The translations under genes and the position numbers were made by a program. The notes beneath the pieces were generated by a model, which searched no databases, had not been told where the DNA came from, and worked only from the letters and a program-made list of their open reading frames with translations. Of a stretch of DNA of 64,000 nucleotides, positions 27,446 through 37,497 are shown piece after piece. The stretch lies in NCBI GenBank assembly GCA_030425205.1, contig JAUIAP010000015.1, positions 62,001 through 126,000 on the forward strand. The letters are read 5' to 3'. The DNA is from Anaerolineae bacterium. Lineage in GTDB: Bacteria; Chloroflexota; Anaerolineae; Promineifilales; Promineifilaceae. Positions within the stretch are counted from its first letter, which is position 1, and each line of letters begins with the position of its first letter.

Positions 27446-29062
27446 ATGAAAAAACTTAGCATACTTTTTGGCTTAATCGCCGCAACGCTGATCGTTTGGT
27501 CGTCAATTTCGGCCGAAACACCGCAAGGCGTCGCCACAGTTACCACCGCCAACGCGCAGCCGTACATCACCTATCAGGGATTTCTTGAAAAGAATGGCAT
27601 TCCTGTCACTGCCAACGACTGTACGCTGTACAGTACGTTTTACGACCAGCCGACTGACGGCAGCCAAGTCGGAACGGCAACGAGCAACACGGTTGATATT
27701 AGCGACGGTCTGTTTAGTGCCAACATCCGCACGGTTAATCAGACGGGTATGATCATTGGTAATCCGCCCTCGCTCTTTGATGGGCGTGACACATGGCTTG
27801 ACCTACAAATTCAGTGTAGCGGCGATGCTAGCCCGATCACGCTGACTCCACGCACCAAGATGGCCGCCGCTCCCGCTGCTCACACCCTGCTCGCGGGTGC
27901 GCTGATACGCAACGTGCAAACCGTCACAACCCCTGCCAGCCAAACGGCACTGTTGATTGAATCAGATACCGACGGAATGAGCATCGATGCGGCAGGTGGC
28001 GCACTCATTGTGACTTCAGAAGATGATGGGATCATCATCGACCACGCAGGTGACGTCGGCATTGAGGTGCAATCTTCTGCAAACGATGCCATCTATGTAA
28101 ACAGCACGGATGGAATCGGACTGCACGTTGCCAACGCACAGTCGAGCGGGGTCGTTGCGTCCACCAGTTCGGCCGATCACTACGGCGGCTACTTTCGCAA
28201 TCGCGGCGGCACGGCACAAGCGGGTGTCGGACTGTATGCGCGTGGCAATCAAGATGTCGCGCCTGATATTGTTCTCGGCGGTGGCACGCCCGGAATTGAT
28301 GACGACGGCGTGATCGTCTCCGATCCAGACCTGCCCAATTCGCAATTCGTCATCAAATCAAATCACGACATCTATCTCGATCTCGATAACAACATGGACA
28401 GCAGCAACAGTAAGCTACGGCTACGCAATGGCCAAAATGCTGAGATTCTAACTGTCTCAGAATCGGGCAACATGGTGACTGGTCAAATTGAGGCGACGAG
28501 CGCAACCAACGAGACGCCCGACCTAGTTCTCGGCGGCAACAGCGCGGGCGACAGCCTTGGCCTGATCACCACCGACCCAGCCTATGCGGATGCGACTTTG
28601 GCACTACAGTCCAACGCGGGGGTCACGCTCCAGCTCGACGAGGACGACAACAGCGGCACAGTCGAATTCACCGTGCTGTCAGGGAACGACACGACGCTGT
28701 TGACAGTTAGTGAAGATCGCAACGTGACGCAGCCGCTACCGGGAAGCGGTCTGGTCAAGGCAGCGGTCAACGTGACCTGTGGGAACAGTGGCTCCGCTAT
28801 CACTAACGCATTTAATGGGGTGACATCAGATGCCATCACGATAAACAACGGCACATCTGCGGGACGCTGTTCGATCCAGTTCCCGTTTCCAATCACAGGA
28901 CGGTTCTGGCAGGTGTCGGCGCATGATACGGGGGCGAATTCGGCCGAAATCCGCTACGCACAATGCTCGTTGCTTACAGGCTTTGAAAACACGCTCACCT
29001 GCTTCCGCTGGAATGCCTTTGACAATGGCATCAACGGCGAGCTGATGATTTTGCTTTATTAG
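27446..29062 (+). CDS. secreted protein with repetitive beta-rich body
   Basis: The 538-residue product has a signal peptide (KKLSILFGLIAATLIVWSS, cleavage near SAE-T) and is predicted to be exported. The first 150 residues (YITYQGFLEKNGIPVTANDC..GLFSANIRTVNQ) match the opening domain of many secreted proteins that carry trimeric tail-fibre-like bodies. The middle has repeated DGI.I...G..V and PDIVLGG units, then a cysteine-containing C-terminal domain. GGAGAG precedes the ATG. It is divergent from the regulator at 27343. An adhesin or surface-fibre role is plausible but unproven. Confidence 0.75.
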   Translation: MKKLSILFGLIAATLIVWSSISAETPQGVATVTTANAQPYITYQGFLEKNGIPVTANDCTLYSTFYDQPTDGSQVGTATSNTVDISDGLFSANIRTVNQTGMIIGNPPSLFDGRDTWLDLQIQCSGDASPITLTPRTKMAAAPAAHTLLAGALIRNVQTVTTPASQTALLIESDTDGMSIDAAGGALIVTSEDDGIIIDHAGDVGIEVQSSANDAIYVNSTDGIGLHVANAQSSGVVASTSSADHYGGYFRNRGGTAQAGVGLYARGNQDVAPDIVLGGGTPGIDDDGVIVSDPDLPNSQFVIKSNHDIYLDLDNNMDSSNSKLRLRNGQNAEILTVSESGNMVTGQIEATSATNETPDLVLGGNSAGDSLGLITTDPAYADATLALQSNAGVTLQLDEDDNSGTVEFTVLSGNDTTLLTVSEDRNVTQPLPGSGLVKAAVNVTCGNSGSAITNAFNGVTSDAITINNGTSAGRCSIQFPFPITGRFWQVSAHDTGANSAEIRYAQCSLLTGFENTLTCFRWNAFDNGINGELMILLY

Positions 29063-29159
29063 GCGGCATTGGAAAGTCTGGTGAGGTCGGCGTATTGCGT
29101 AGAAGGGTTTTTATGCGCCATACGCAACGCTCCCAAACTAGCTTTGAAGGAGTACTTTT

Positions 29160-29570
29160 ATGAAATACATGTCAACAGTTCTATTCTTGCTGCTACTTTT
29201 TTTGACGACGCAGTCCTCCCAAGCGCAGTCGGGCGACGGCTACACCATTACGCGTAGCACGATTGACGGGGGTGGTCTCACTCAGGCAACAGGCGGCGAA
29301 TACACGCTGAGTGGAACAATAGGGCAGCCAGACGCAGGTCTGGCGACTGGTGGCGGCTATCGTTTACAAGGTGGTTTCTGGCACATGCCATCGGATGGCA
29401 TCCCGACCGCTGTCCAGCTATCCGACGGTGGGACGCTGCTACCGCCTCGACGCATTGTCGGCATTCTCTGGCTTGTGCTGGTTTGTTTTACTGGCATCGT
29501 TTTAAGACATGCCAACGAATCTGTAAACCAGCCCCATATGCCCACACATCCTAACTCAAATTCTTTGTGA
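29160..29570 (+). CDS. small secreted protein of the STIDGGG family with C-terminal anchor
   Basis: This 136-residue protein has a signal peptide (VLFLLLLFLTTQSSQA) followed by YTITRSTIDGGGLTQATGG and YTLSGTIGQPDAG, a motif set seen in many secreted Chloroflexota proteins. PPRRIVGILWLVLVCFTGIV near the end is one membrane helix with adjacent arginines, which would anchor the protein. AAGGAG lies 8 bases before the ATG. It is 97 bp after the secreted protein at 27446 and may be cotranscribed with it. Function is unknown. Confidence 0.75.
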   Translation: MKYMSTVLFLLLLFLTTQSSQAQSGDGYTITRSTIDGGGLTQATGGEYTLSGTIGQPDAGLATGGGYRLQGGFWHMPSDGIPTAVQLSDGGTLLPPRRIVGILWLVLVCFTGIVLRHANESVNQPHMPTHPNSNSL

Positions 29571-29700
29571 TAACAGATATTATCGTAAGGGATGGTGATT
29601 GAATTAGTTTAAGTATGAGTGCATGAGAGTTGTGTTTAGTGCAAGTATATCCGGGCGGTTTTCAACAGTAGCTTGTCATGCCAAACCCAACGATTATTCA

Positions 29701-29931
29701 TCATTTACCCCCACTCGCTGGCTCAGCCCAAATATCAGCTCGTTTTTCTGCATACTCCTCTGCGGACAATTCACCTAGCGCATAGCGGCGTTGCAGACTA
29801 TCGAGCGCACTTACCTTTGGAAATTGATCAGAGTAGAGATCATCGTTCTGAGAGAGCCGTACAACCAGCCACACGACCGCTACGATCACGCCGATTCCGA
29901 ATAGCACCGTAAAAATCATAAATCCTGACAT
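29701..29931 (-). CDS. small membrane protein with SHOCT domain
   Basis: This 76-residue protein has one N-terminal membrane helix (MIFTVLFGIGVIVAVVWLVV) and ends in ALDSLQRRYALGELSAEEYAEKRADI, a SHOCT motif (short C-terminal oligomerisation helix pair). Such proteins are small membrane-associated oligomers of unknown role. AGGAG sits 8 bases before the ATG at 29931; the open frame upstream lacks a ribosome-binding site. Confidence 0.8.
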   Translation of the reverse strand: MSGFMIFTVLFGIGVIVAVVWLVVRLSQNDDLYSDQFPKVSALDSLQRRYALGELSAEEYAEKRADIWAEPASGGK

Positions 29932-30475
29932 TGTTATAGCTCCTCGTCGCGTTGTTGTTTGTCGACACAATCGCGCATTCTTGTGACGAACGATTCGTGT
30001 AAAAGTGACATCCTGAAATTGCAGCTTATTGGGTTGCCAAGCGTCGGCATCCGCTCAAATTCAATTTGTGTCGGGTAATCATTATGTTCAAAAACATAGC
30101 CAGAACAGCAGCCGACCTCGACCAATCCTGCATCTCTAACTTTGCAGCCGCAAGGCTGTTAGTGCGTCGAAATAGGCAGCAGCGAATAACATTCGCATCA
30201 TCTCATAAACATAGCCGCAATCGGTCGCCTAACCATCGGGCGCATGGGGGAGATTGTTCTCCGTCAGATGGGGGAGATTCGGGGATGAGATGGGTATCGT
30301 TATCAATGCTTGATCAAGCTGACGTTTTGTACGCGCCGCTGCTACCCCGCTCCGCGAGTTGCGGATGACAATTGACGAAACAGCGCACATCGTGCATGAT
30401 TCGCCAATGGAAATCACGACTGAAACAATCACCACAGAAGAATACTTAAACCTTTTTGTCACTGAAAAATTTAGC
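29932..30475. other. region without a supported gene
   Basis: This stretch has no convincing gene. It contains a small direct repeat (ATGGGGGAGATT at about 30244 and 30269). The frame of the DJ-1 protein is open from 30359, so part of 30365-30475 could be its coding sequence if translation begins earlier. Confidence 0.5.
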
Positions 30476-31168
30476 ATGACCGACATTGCACCTGCCGAAA
30501 CGCGCCACGTCGTGATGCTGGTCTATCCCGGCATGTTTGCGCTCGACATGGTGGGGCCGCTCGCTGTGTTACAGGGGTTGGTGAATACGAAGGTGCATCA
30601 ACTGTGGAAATCGGCCGATTCCATCAACTGCACCGGTCTGACAATTGTTCCAACTGGCACGTTTGACAATCTGCCCGAAAAGATAGAGGTTTTGCTCATC
30701 CCCGGTGGCAGCAAGGGAACGCTTGAGGCGATGCGTGATCCAGACATCGTTGCGTTTGTGCAAACGGCAGCAACACGCGCCAAATACGTGACAAGCGTCT
30801 GCACAGGGTCACTTCTTCTCGGTGTCGCGGGATTGCTTGAAGGTAAACGGGCGACAACCCATTGGTCGGCGATGGATGTGCTGCCCAAATTTGGCGCAAC
30901 GCCAGTCGCGGCACGCTATGTTGAAGACGGAAACGTGATGACAGCGGCGGGCGTGTCGGCTGGTATCGATTTTGCACTGGCTCTGGCCACGAAAATGGTG
31001 GGCGAACCCTACGCACGCGGCTTGCAGTTGGACATCGAATATGATCCTGCACCGCCGTTCAATGCGGGGTCTCCGGCCGGTGCGGGTGCTGCAATTGCGG
31101 ATGGAATGGCAAGACTGTATGCGCCCTTAATGGCAGAGATGAGCCAAGTCGCCATGCACGTTGATTAG
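30476..31168 (+). CDS. DJ-1/PfpI-family protein, isonitrile-hydratase-like
   Basis: These 230 residues form one DJ-1/PfpI domain: [20 protein letters not shown] at the start, LLIPGGSKG near residue 75, and the nucleophile elbow [19 protein letters not shown] with the cysteine near residue 105. RATTHW follows, as in isonitrile hydratase (InhA), which hydrates isonitriles to N-formamides, and in the sensor part of some AraC-family proteins. The start is uncertain. ATGs at 30365 and 30407 are in frame, none has a clear ribosome-binding site, and 30476 gives the usual family length. Confidence 0.78.
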   Translation: MTDIAPAETRHVVMLVYPGMFALDMVGPLAVLQGLVNTKVHQLWKSADSINCTGLTIVPTGTFDNLPEKIEVLLIPGGSKGTLEAMRDPDIVAFVQTAATRAKYVTSVCTGSLLLGVAGLLEGKRATTHWSAMDVLPKFGATPVAARYVEDGNVMTAAGVSAGIDFALALATKMVGEPYARGLQLDIEYDPAPPFNAGSPAGAGAAIADGMARLYAPLMAEMSQVAMHVD

Positions 31169-31206
31169 ACTTTCTCCATCAATGTAGCTCGCAAACCTTA
31201 TTTGCA

Positions 31207-32568
31207 ATGAAACAAGTTGAGATTATTTCGGCCGAAAAAGCCGCCACCCTCGTCAAAAACGGCGATACCCTGCTCGTCGGCGGATTTGGCATGACGGGCA
31301 ACCCTGTCCACGTCCTGCACGCACTCGCCGAAACAGAGGTGCGCGATTTGACCTACATTGCCAACAACGTCGGCGAAGTCGGATTAGGCGGCGGCCGTCT
31401 GCTGCGCAACGGGCAGATCAAGAAGGCGATCGGCTCATTTTTTACCAGCAATCCCGAAGCGGTCGCTGCGGCACAAGCTGGCGAAATCGAATTTGAGCTG
31501 ATCCCGCAGGGCTCGCTGGCGGAAGCGTTGCGCGCTGGCGGGGCTGGCATTGGTGGTTTCTATACGCCAACTGCCTACGGAACCGTGATTGCAGAGGGCA
31601 AAGAGACAAAAGAGATTGACGGAAAACCCTACGTTTTTCAGAAGGCGATTCGCGGCGACGTCGCGCTCATCCGCGCATGGAAAGGGGACACGGCTGGAAA
31701 CTTACAATATCGCATGACGGAGCAGAACTTTAATAAGGGGATGGCGACGGCGGCCGATCTGGTCATCGCGGAGGTCGAGCAAATTGTCCCCGTTGGTGAG
31801 CTTGACCCCAATGCAATCCATACACAGGGTAACTACGTCGATTATCTTGTTGAAGCGCACACGACGCTGGAAGAACTTGGCTCATCTGCCTCGATCAATG
31901 GGGGTGCCAAAAAAGTCAGCGAAGCGCGCATGAACATAGCTAAACGAGCGTTGCAGGAGCTAAGGCGCGGCGATCTTGTCAATCTCGGCGTTGGCATTCC
32001 GACGCTGGTTGCCGACCTCATCACGCCCGAACACGGCATTATTTTGCACACGGAGAACGGGATGTTGGGCGTTGGCCCTGCACCAGAAGAAGGGGGCGCA
32101 CGCGATTACCCTGTCAACGCGGGGAAAATTCCTGTGACGGTGCTGCCGGGCAGCAGCTATTTTGACAGCGCGGACAGCTTTGCCATGATTCGCGGCGGTC
32201 ACATTGATGTGGCGATTATGGGCGGTTTGCAGGTTGACGAGGCGGGGAATCTGGCGAATTGGGCGGTGCCGGGTAAGCCACTGCTGGGTATCGGTGGCGC
32301 AATGGATCTGGCAAGCGGCGCGAAGCGACTGATCATCACGATGACGCATACAAGCCGCAACGGTGCGCCAAAAATCGTTCCCGCGTGTACACTGCCGCTG
32401 ACGGCGATTGGGGCGGTCGATATGGTCATTACAGATAAAGCAGTGTTTGAGTTTATCGATGGTCAACTGACGTTGACGGAGTTGCTGGGTGAGGCGACTT
32501 TGCAGGATGTTGAGGAGGGGGTTTCGGCCGAATTTGTTAAGGCATTCCCCTCCAAAAGTAATCCATGA
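31207..32568 (+). CDS. fused two-subunit CoA-transferase (SCOT-like)
   Basis: This 453-residue protein joins subunits A and B of a family I 3-oxoacid CoA-transferase, which moves CoA between succinyl-CoA and acetoacetate or related acids. The A part (about 1-225) has [17 protein letters not shown] and [16 protein letters not shown]. The B part (about 240-450) has [18 protein letters not shown] and [11 protein letters not shown], where E is the catalytic glutamate. Most bacteria encode the two halves separately; fused forms occur in animals and some bacteria. The 3' end lies 20 bp from the first attC-like half-site of the neighbouring insert. Confidence 0.85.
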   Translation: MKQVEIISAEKAATLVKNGDTLLVGGFGMTGNPVHVLHALAETEVRDLTYIANNVGEVGLGGGRLLRNGQIKKAIGSFFTSNPEAVAAAQAGEIEFELIPQGSLAEALRAGGAGIGGFYTPTAYGTVIAEGKETKEIDGKPYVFQKAIRGDVALIRAWKGDTAGNLQYRMTEQNFNKGMATAADLVIAEVEQIVPVGELDPNAIHTQGNYVDYLVEAHTTLEELGSSASINGGAKKVSEARMNIAKRALQELRRGDLVNLGVGIPTLVADLITPEHGIILHTENGMLGVGPAPEEGGARDYPVNAGKIPVTVLPGSSYFDSADSFAMIRGGHIDVAIMGGLQVDEAGNLANWAVPGKPLLGIGGAMDLASGAKRLIITMTHTSRNGAPKIVPACTLPLTAIGAVDMVITDKAVFEFIDGQLTLTELLGEATLQDVEEGVSAEFVKAFPSKSNP

Positions 32569-32570
32569 CG

Positions 32571-32593
32571 CCCGGTTTAAGCGGATGTTAGGT
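32571..32593 (-). other. attC-like half-site at the insert's left end
   Basis: Read on the minus strand, ACCTAAC fits the integron core RYYYAAC, and ATCCGCTTAAACCGGGCG follows it. This resembles the left arm of the fuller site at 33283-33344. No matching right arm is seen before the CoA-transferase gene end, so the site is a half or decayed copy. It lies downstream of the stop codon of the gene at 32632, where a cassette attC is expected. Confidence 0.45.
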
Positions 32594-32631
32594 TTCTGGT
32601 CTTGTTCAACACCCGAAATTGCTGCCTGGTA

Positions 32632-33150
32632 CTACCTGACTAGTATCGCCACTTCCTTGATCCATTTCCGATGATCTTCCTCATTGTCAATGTCGGAAAC
32701 ATACACCTCGAAACGAGATCTAAAGGTGTCACCAAGCTCTGTGTCCCAACGATCCTGCTCATAGCCATTGGCTCGTGCCCATTCAATGAGGGCCTTATTC
32801 CCTTGGTATCCCCGATTCTTGCCTGCATACTTGAGAGTCACATATTTTCCTGGAGGGAAGAAGCTTTGGCTTAGGCCCTCAATATGCATCAAGGGAGTGT
32901 TACACAAGTATCCAACCTCAATATCGTATTGAACACCCATGTTAATGCTATAAAATCGGAAGAATGGCTTTCCTGGAACATCTATTCCGGCACCAGCTAG
33001 GAGCTTTTTTGTTTTCGCAAGCAGCCGGGGAATCGCGGCGGCGATTGTCTTGCTTGGAATAAGCTGGCGAATTCCGATGGTATGCTGAATGTGTCTTTCT
33101 TCAAGTTTCGGCGCTTCAACTATGACTGAATCCCCAAGTGGTTTTGCCAT
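32632..33150 (-). CDS. GyrI-like / effector-binding domain protein
   Basis: This is a 172-residue single-domain protein. Segments PFFRFYSINMGVQYDIEVGY, FFPPGKYVTLKYAGK and GNKALIEWARANGYEQD..RFEVYVSD follow the GyrI-like or AraC-type effector-binding fold, which binds small hydrophobic molecules and occurs alone or fused to regulators. AAAGGAGAG precedes the ATG. The gene is A+T-rich compared with its flanks, lacks TCGGCCGA, and lies between two attC-like sites (32571 and 33283), like a single-gene integron cassette. The ligand is unknown. Confidence 0.7.
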   Translation of the reverse strand: MAKPLGDSVIVEAPKLEERHIQHTIGIRQLIPSKTIAAAIPRLLAKTKKLLAGAGIDVPGKPFFRFYSINMGVQYDIEVGYLCNTPLMHIEGLSQSFFPPGKYVTLKYAGKNRGYQGNKALIEWARANGYEQDRWDTELGDTFRSRFEVYVSDIDNEEDHRKWIKEVAILVR

Positions 33151-33282
33151 TTCTTCTCTCCTTTGAGTTTGGCCGGTTTAGTTTGTTCCAACTCTCGTGG
33201 TTCATGGTGGCCAATGTAGATCATATTTTTCAAAAATAACACGAAACCCGCTGTTTTTGTTTTTTTCTGGCCCGAAGGGTCA

Positions 33283-33344
33283 ACCTAACGCCTGCTTAAC
33301 CTGCGCATCCCGACAGGGTGCGTCAGGTTGATGCCATGTTCGGC
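33283..33344 (-). other. attC-like recombination site (best example)
   Basis: On the minus strand the site reads GCCGAAC, then a left arm CATCAACCTGACGC, a short central hairpin, a right arm GCGCAGGTTAAGCAGGC and finally GTTAGGT. GTTAGGT fits GTTRRRY exactly, and GCCGAAC fits RYYYAAC with one difference. The left arm has one extra A (CCTG-A-CGC against GCG-CAGG), the extrahelical base typical of folded attC. The length of 62 bp equals short cassette sites. It follows the 3' end of the STAND gene. Confidence 0.6.
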
Positions 33345-33357
33345 GGCATTATTCGTT

Positions 33358-35625
33358 TTACCCCCGTTGAAACAGATCTTCGACAGACTCCATGGAGTCT
33401 GGATCATAACTTAGGCCATCCTCAGATGGAGGTTCTAGATCATTATAGTCAGGGTCAAAATTTCGTTCGAGAATAACATCTGGATCAACTTGAGCACAAA
33501 TCTCATCTATTATCGAAGTTGCAAAATCAAGCGGATACTCTCCCAACTTGTTCTCAACGCAAATCCTTATTCCTTTCTCCATTTTCTCATATTCAAAGAT
33601 GTTATATGACTCTTCGTGTTCAAGTAATTCATCTTGAACATAATCTGGGTCTTTCCACAAGTTGACAATCTTGTTTTTCAACAATGCAATATCACGAGAC
33701 TGTACCGCGCTTTCATTTGCAACAATAAAATTGCTTGCACTTAATAGTTCATCATGCCGAAGTTCTTTGTGTAATACAGAATCTACGAATTTGTCCACCT
33801 GCTTATAAAAGTACTCCGACTCAGCTTCATATTGCATTGAGCTGATAATTATTGAGCATGTCTCGAGCAAGTTGTCAGGAACTAACATAAAATCAAGTGC
33901 TCCGATGTGAGTCGCAATTTTATTACGGGATTCGTTAGACATATCCGACCTGGATAAGATTAGCTCATATAGATTTAGCAGATAGTTTAGTGATGAGCCC
34001 TCAAACAATCCATCTACCAAAGCCTTCGCTAGAATTCTAATTATGCTGTCAAAAGTATTCTCTTGAATTGACCGGCTGGAGCTTAGGCTTTTAAGGTTTC
34101 GCAATGAGACAACAGTTGTAAGAGACTTGAAAATCTGACACAGGAACTCATGGTCGTCAGCAAATCTTCTAATTAAGTAGTCTGCTAATGCAGGGTTGAA
34201 AAGATCATAATTCGTGCCGTAGTACCCCCCCACAGTTCTGTTAATGACTGCTCCAGTGGCAAATCTAGCCGTTGTCTCAAAGTCAGATATTTTGAGTGAA
34301 CAGGCGACTCCTAGAGGCTCGGATGTCAGTCTGGAGAACGCATTTTTTAGTTCTGATTCGTATATGCTTTTGCCATTGAACGCCACTAAAGAAACCAACA
34401 GGCGGGACTTTTCGTCGATCTGATTATCAAAGACATGACCCCAAATATCTTGAGGGTCGTCAAGAGTTGAGCTTACATAATCCCAATAGTCATCAGGATT
34501 TATGTCGCAAACCTTATAATAGTCTGTGATGAATTCGATCAATCTAGGGTTGAAATTCCTGTGTAATATGATCTGCTTATACCTATCTTCGAAGTAAAGT
34601 TGGTCTATATACTCTTCTGATAGTTCACTATGCCAAATGTGATTGTAGAGAATTGTGGCGCGCTCTATCAGGCTTAATGACTTAATATGAATTTCATGCT
34701 CATTACGGTCGACGTTCTCAATTCGAAATAAATCACTCAGTCTTTTCCCTTGGTTCAGAACGGTCGTTCTTGAAGTCAACACAAACCGCTTTGTTTTGTC
34801 GGCTAACACCCGCATCATGAATTCAATGACTTGTGAATCTTCTTTCCTCGAAAGGGCATTGAGGAAGTTTCTTCCTAGAAAATCATCGAAATAAAATATC
34901 TGCTTCTTTCCCCGTTTGTAAACACTCTCTGCCTCGGTCATGGCGTCGCTTATTGTTACAAACTCGAAATCTTTGATTACATAGTTCAGACATATTTGCT
35001 CGGCTAGTGTAGTCTTCCCAATTCCTGGTTCCCCTGTAATGATGACAGAGCCTAATTCTTCCAGTTTAAGCAGGGAAGATTTGTGATTACTGGTTAAAAC
35101 ATATCGCGCGGAAGAGTTTCTGATTCTTTCCAGCTTAAAATCGCTACGACCAACTATTGCTGAGTTTAATATCCGTTGCAGTACAGTAGTACTTGACATC
35201 CAAAGCTTATAATATTTCTTCTCTAGATCTTCGTAGTCACTTAATAAGCCGATGATATCGTCATGACCATATATGTCTCCTTCACTCTTAACAAAAGGAG
35301 CAAATGTGCTTGCAATTTGTTTTTTGTTATGTCTAGAGAGCTCAACCGAGGTCAGGAAAATGTATCTATCTGGCTGAAGCCTGACTACCTTTTTTGATTC
35401 GGTTTTTTGAAGATGCGCTAACAATCTTGAAAAACCTGATTTCATCCAGTGCTTGCATTGCAGAATAGTTTCCTGATTATCAGTTGAAAAGAATCGCCCA
35501 TCGACCCCCTGATCTTTACCCGGCTTGAAGCGTTCAACGCGAACTCCAATTTGACGTGAAATCAGATCCGCACATAGTGCTTCGAACTCTTTGTCATTTA
35601 AGCGATACAAGTCGTAGTTGTTCAT
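33358..35625 (-). CDS. Mrr-type nuclease fused to a STAND NTPase (putative defence protein)
   Basis: This is a 755-residue protein. Residues 1-140 form an Mrr/PD-(D/E)xK nuclease-like domain with LNDKEFEALCADLISRQ, GVDG (D42) and LQCKHW (Q56, K58). Residues 185-480 are a STAND/AAA NTPase of the nSTAND3 type: Walker A GEPGIGKTT at 198-206, Walker B QIFYFDDF near 242-249, and TSRTT. The C-terminal 250 residues are helical and could sense a phage protein or other trigger. Nuclease-STAND fusions of this design include antiviral (Avs-like) proteins. It follows the OLD gene by 62 bp on the same strand. Codon use is A+T-rich. Confidence 0.8.
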   Translation of the reverse strand: MNNYDLYRLNDKEFEALCADLISRQIGVRVERFKPGKDQGVDGRFFSTDNQETILQCKHWMKSGFSRLLAHLQKTESKKVVRLQPDRYIFLTSVELSRHNKKQIASTFAPFVKSEGDIYGHDDIIGLLSDYEDLEKKYYKLWMSSTTVLQRILNSAIVGRSDFKLERIRNSSARYVLTSNHKSSLLKLEELGSVIITGEPGIGKTTLAEQICLNYVIKDFEFVTISDAMTEAESVYKRGKKQIFYFDDFLGRNFLNALSRKEDSQVIEFMMRVLADKTKRFVLTSRTTVLNQGKRLSDLFRIENVDRNEHEIHIKSLSLIERATILYNHIWHSELSEEYIDQLYFEDRYKQIILHRNFNPRLIEFITDYYKVCDINPDDYWDYVSSTLDDPQDIWGHVFDNQIDEKSRLLVSLVAFNGKSIYESELKNAFSRLTSEPLGVACSLKISDFETTARFATGAVINRTVGGYYGTNYDLFNPALADYLIRRFADDHEFLCQIFKSLTTVVSLRNLKSLSSSRSIQENTFDSIIRILAKALVDGLFEGSSLNYLLNLYELILSRSDMSNESRNKIATHIGALDFMLVPDNLLETCSIIISSMQYEAESEYFYKQVDKFVDSVLHKELRHDELLSASNFIVANESAVQSRDIALLKNKIVNLWKDPDYVQDELLEHEESYNIFEYEKMEKGIRICVENKLGEYPLDFATSIIDEICAQVDPDVILERNFDPDYNDLEPPSEDGLSYDPDSMESVEDLFQRG

Positions 35626-35687
35626 ATAAATGACTTTCGCACCTTTATCTTTACTCTCAACCGTCCTAAAGCATGTATTTCAAAACT

Positions 35688-37469
35688 TTATGCAACAATT
35701 GCACTAGTGATTTCTTCTAAATCAGTCCTGCCGTTTGGCAGTTGGACTCCAACCTGATTCCATTCATCAGGTGTCATATTCTCGAACACTTTGATGTGAT
35801 TCTTTTTCTTGAAATTTACTGAACTAACATCAATGATGTGAGTCTTTACTAACTGTTCCATATCAACATAATCGGAAATAATGAATTCAGGTGGAAGTGT
35901 ATGCTGTGTCCCCAAGATTCTACTGATCGCATCTACATGATAGTAATTTTCGATTTCTCGTTTGCGAAGTAATTGGAAATCTCCTCCCATGTTTTCAACC
36001 TTTGTACGAAGTTGCGATTGATTGGCTAATTTTGCTTCGTAATCTATTGCTCCTCTGTCACTGTCAACAATTACAATAAAGCGGCGATTGATCTTTCGGC
36101 ATAGCTCGGCATTGACGAAAAAACTCAGCTGGCTCCCACCACAAGGGATGAAGAGAATATCTGCTGGACAATCACCATTGATGGCTGTCATTGCATGCTT
36201 CCAAAACTTAGCATCTCCACTACCTTCAACAAAAATTGCTTTACGATAATTGTCGTTGAGTAAATTGTAGTCAGGTCTAATTCCAAGCTCTTCAATTACA
36301 ATATCAAGGACATTCTCCCCGGTGGAATCACTTGCATATGTTGATAAAGCCCCTTGCTTTTTTACTAAAACAATGTTGGATGTGTTGGTTGCACCCGCGA
36401 AGATAGGTGAATGAGTTGTTAGAAAAAATTGGCTATCATGTGATAGTTCGATAATTGAGTCCAAAAGATCGTATTGCAATCCTGGATGCAAATACGTCTC
36501 TGGCTCTTCAATTCCGAATATCTGATACTGTTTAGTCTGTTTTTGTGCAAGGTATTCGAAGTAGGCTACCATGAGAAGTCTTTTGAATCCGGTGCCTTTA
36601 TGTGAAATTGGAATCTCAAATGCGTTGTTACTAAATTTTAGTGCTAGGTCAAATTTAACCAAATTTTTCCAGTTGCAATTTATCGACGGAACAATCCGTT
36701 CTAATTCGGGAACATTTCTCTGCATCAATGTTGCTATTTGACCAAATTCGGTTTCAAGTTCGTTAACGACGTTTGTTTCAATCTGTTGAGTCAAACCCTC
36801 GTTGTTTTCAAGGGCTTGATTTGCGATCGGCTTAAATTGCTTCTGAAAATCAGTTGATCCAATATTCAAGTCTTGTTCTGCGTCGAACAATGAAAATTCA
36901 GGAACCTCAAAGAAATCATATGCGGCCTCAAGATTTTCAAGCATCACTTTTGCAGGGAACTCTTTTGATTCTTTGGGTAGATCCTGAATTGCACCCGCAA
37001 TGAAATCCAGCTTTGATTTGTTGGTCACGCCCCTGCCAGATCGTGAGTGCTCAATGTTTAAGGCGGTTAGCGCCTCATTAAGTTTGTCCTCTTTTTTGCT
37101 CCAACAATCTTGGTAGAGCCTTTCATCCGCAGATGCACACACGTATGTTTGTCGTGTGCTCAAACGTCCAGTATTAGTAAAAGAGAACTGTTTCCTTAGG
37201 CACAACTTTCCATCTATATCCAGCACTAAGGGACTTAGAGTATGCTCGGTCTCAAACCTGACTTGTATGACCACCGACTCATTATCCTGAATTCCCTTGT
37301 GAACATCATTGCTACTGAACGAATTGTTGAAAAATGCATCTAGTGCTCGGAGGATGGATGATTTGCCAGCGTCATTTTTGCCAACAAACGAATTTATTGA
37401 CCCCGCTTTCAGATTATCCAATTGTCTAATACCGCGAAAGTTTGTGATAGAAATATCGAAAATACGCAC
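35688..37469 (-). CDS. OLD-family ATPase/TOPRIM nuclease (putative defence protein)
   Basis: This is a 593-residue protein. The N-terminal ABC/SMC-like ATPase has Walker A GKNDAGKSS at residues 30-38 and a later FGIEEPETYLHPGLQYDLLD (signature, Walker B and D-loop region) with LTTHSPIF as the switch histidine. The C-terminal TOPRIM nuclease has AIFVEGSGDAKFW and FIVIVDSDRGA, giving the E and DxD metal ligands. OLD nucleases act in phage exclusion, and GajA of Gabija has this plan, but no UvrD-like GajB is here. GTG at 37469 is chosen because TAGGAGG lies 9-10 bases upstream. The longer open frame runs into an attC-like repeat. Confidence 0.82.
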   Translation of the reverse strand: MRIFDISITNFRGIRQLDNLKAGSINSFVGKNDAGKSSILRALDAFFNNSFSSNDVHKGIQDNESVVIQVRFETEHTLSPLVLDIDGKLCLRKQFSFTNTGRLSTRQTYVCASADERLYQDCWSKKEDKLNEALTALNIEHSRSGRGVTNKSKLDFIAGAIQDLPKESKEFPAKVMLENLEAAYDFFEVPEFSLFDAEQDLNIGSTDFQKQFKPIANQALENNEGLTQQIETNVVNELETEFGQIATLMQRNVPELERIVPSINCNWKNLVKFDLALKFSNNAFEIPISHKGTGFKRLLMVAYFEYLAQKQTKQYQIFGIEEPETYLHPGLQYDLLDSIIELSHDSQFFLTTHSPIFAGATNTSNIVLVKKQGALSTYASDSTGENVLDIVIEELGIRPDYNLLNDNYRKAIFVEGSGDAKFWKHAMTAINGDCPADILFIPCGGSQLSFFVNAELCRKINRRFIVIVDSDRGAIDYEAKLANQSQLRTKVENMGGDFQLLRKREIENYYHVDAISRILGTQHTLPPEFIISDYVDMEQLVKTHIIDVSSVNFKKKNHIKVFENMTPDEWNQVGVQLPNGRTDLEEITSAIVA

Positions 37470-37497
37470 TGGTGAAAACCTCCTAGAAAAGTCCGCT

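Noticed and set aside
30240-30290. ATGGGGGAGATT direct repeat as a regulatory site
   Set aside because: Only two short copies with no promoter context or counterpart elsewhere in the window.
35688-37469. Gabija system
   Set aside because: The ATPase/TOPRIM protein fits GajA in plan, but no UvrD-like helicase is encoded next to it; the partner is an Mrr-STAND protein.
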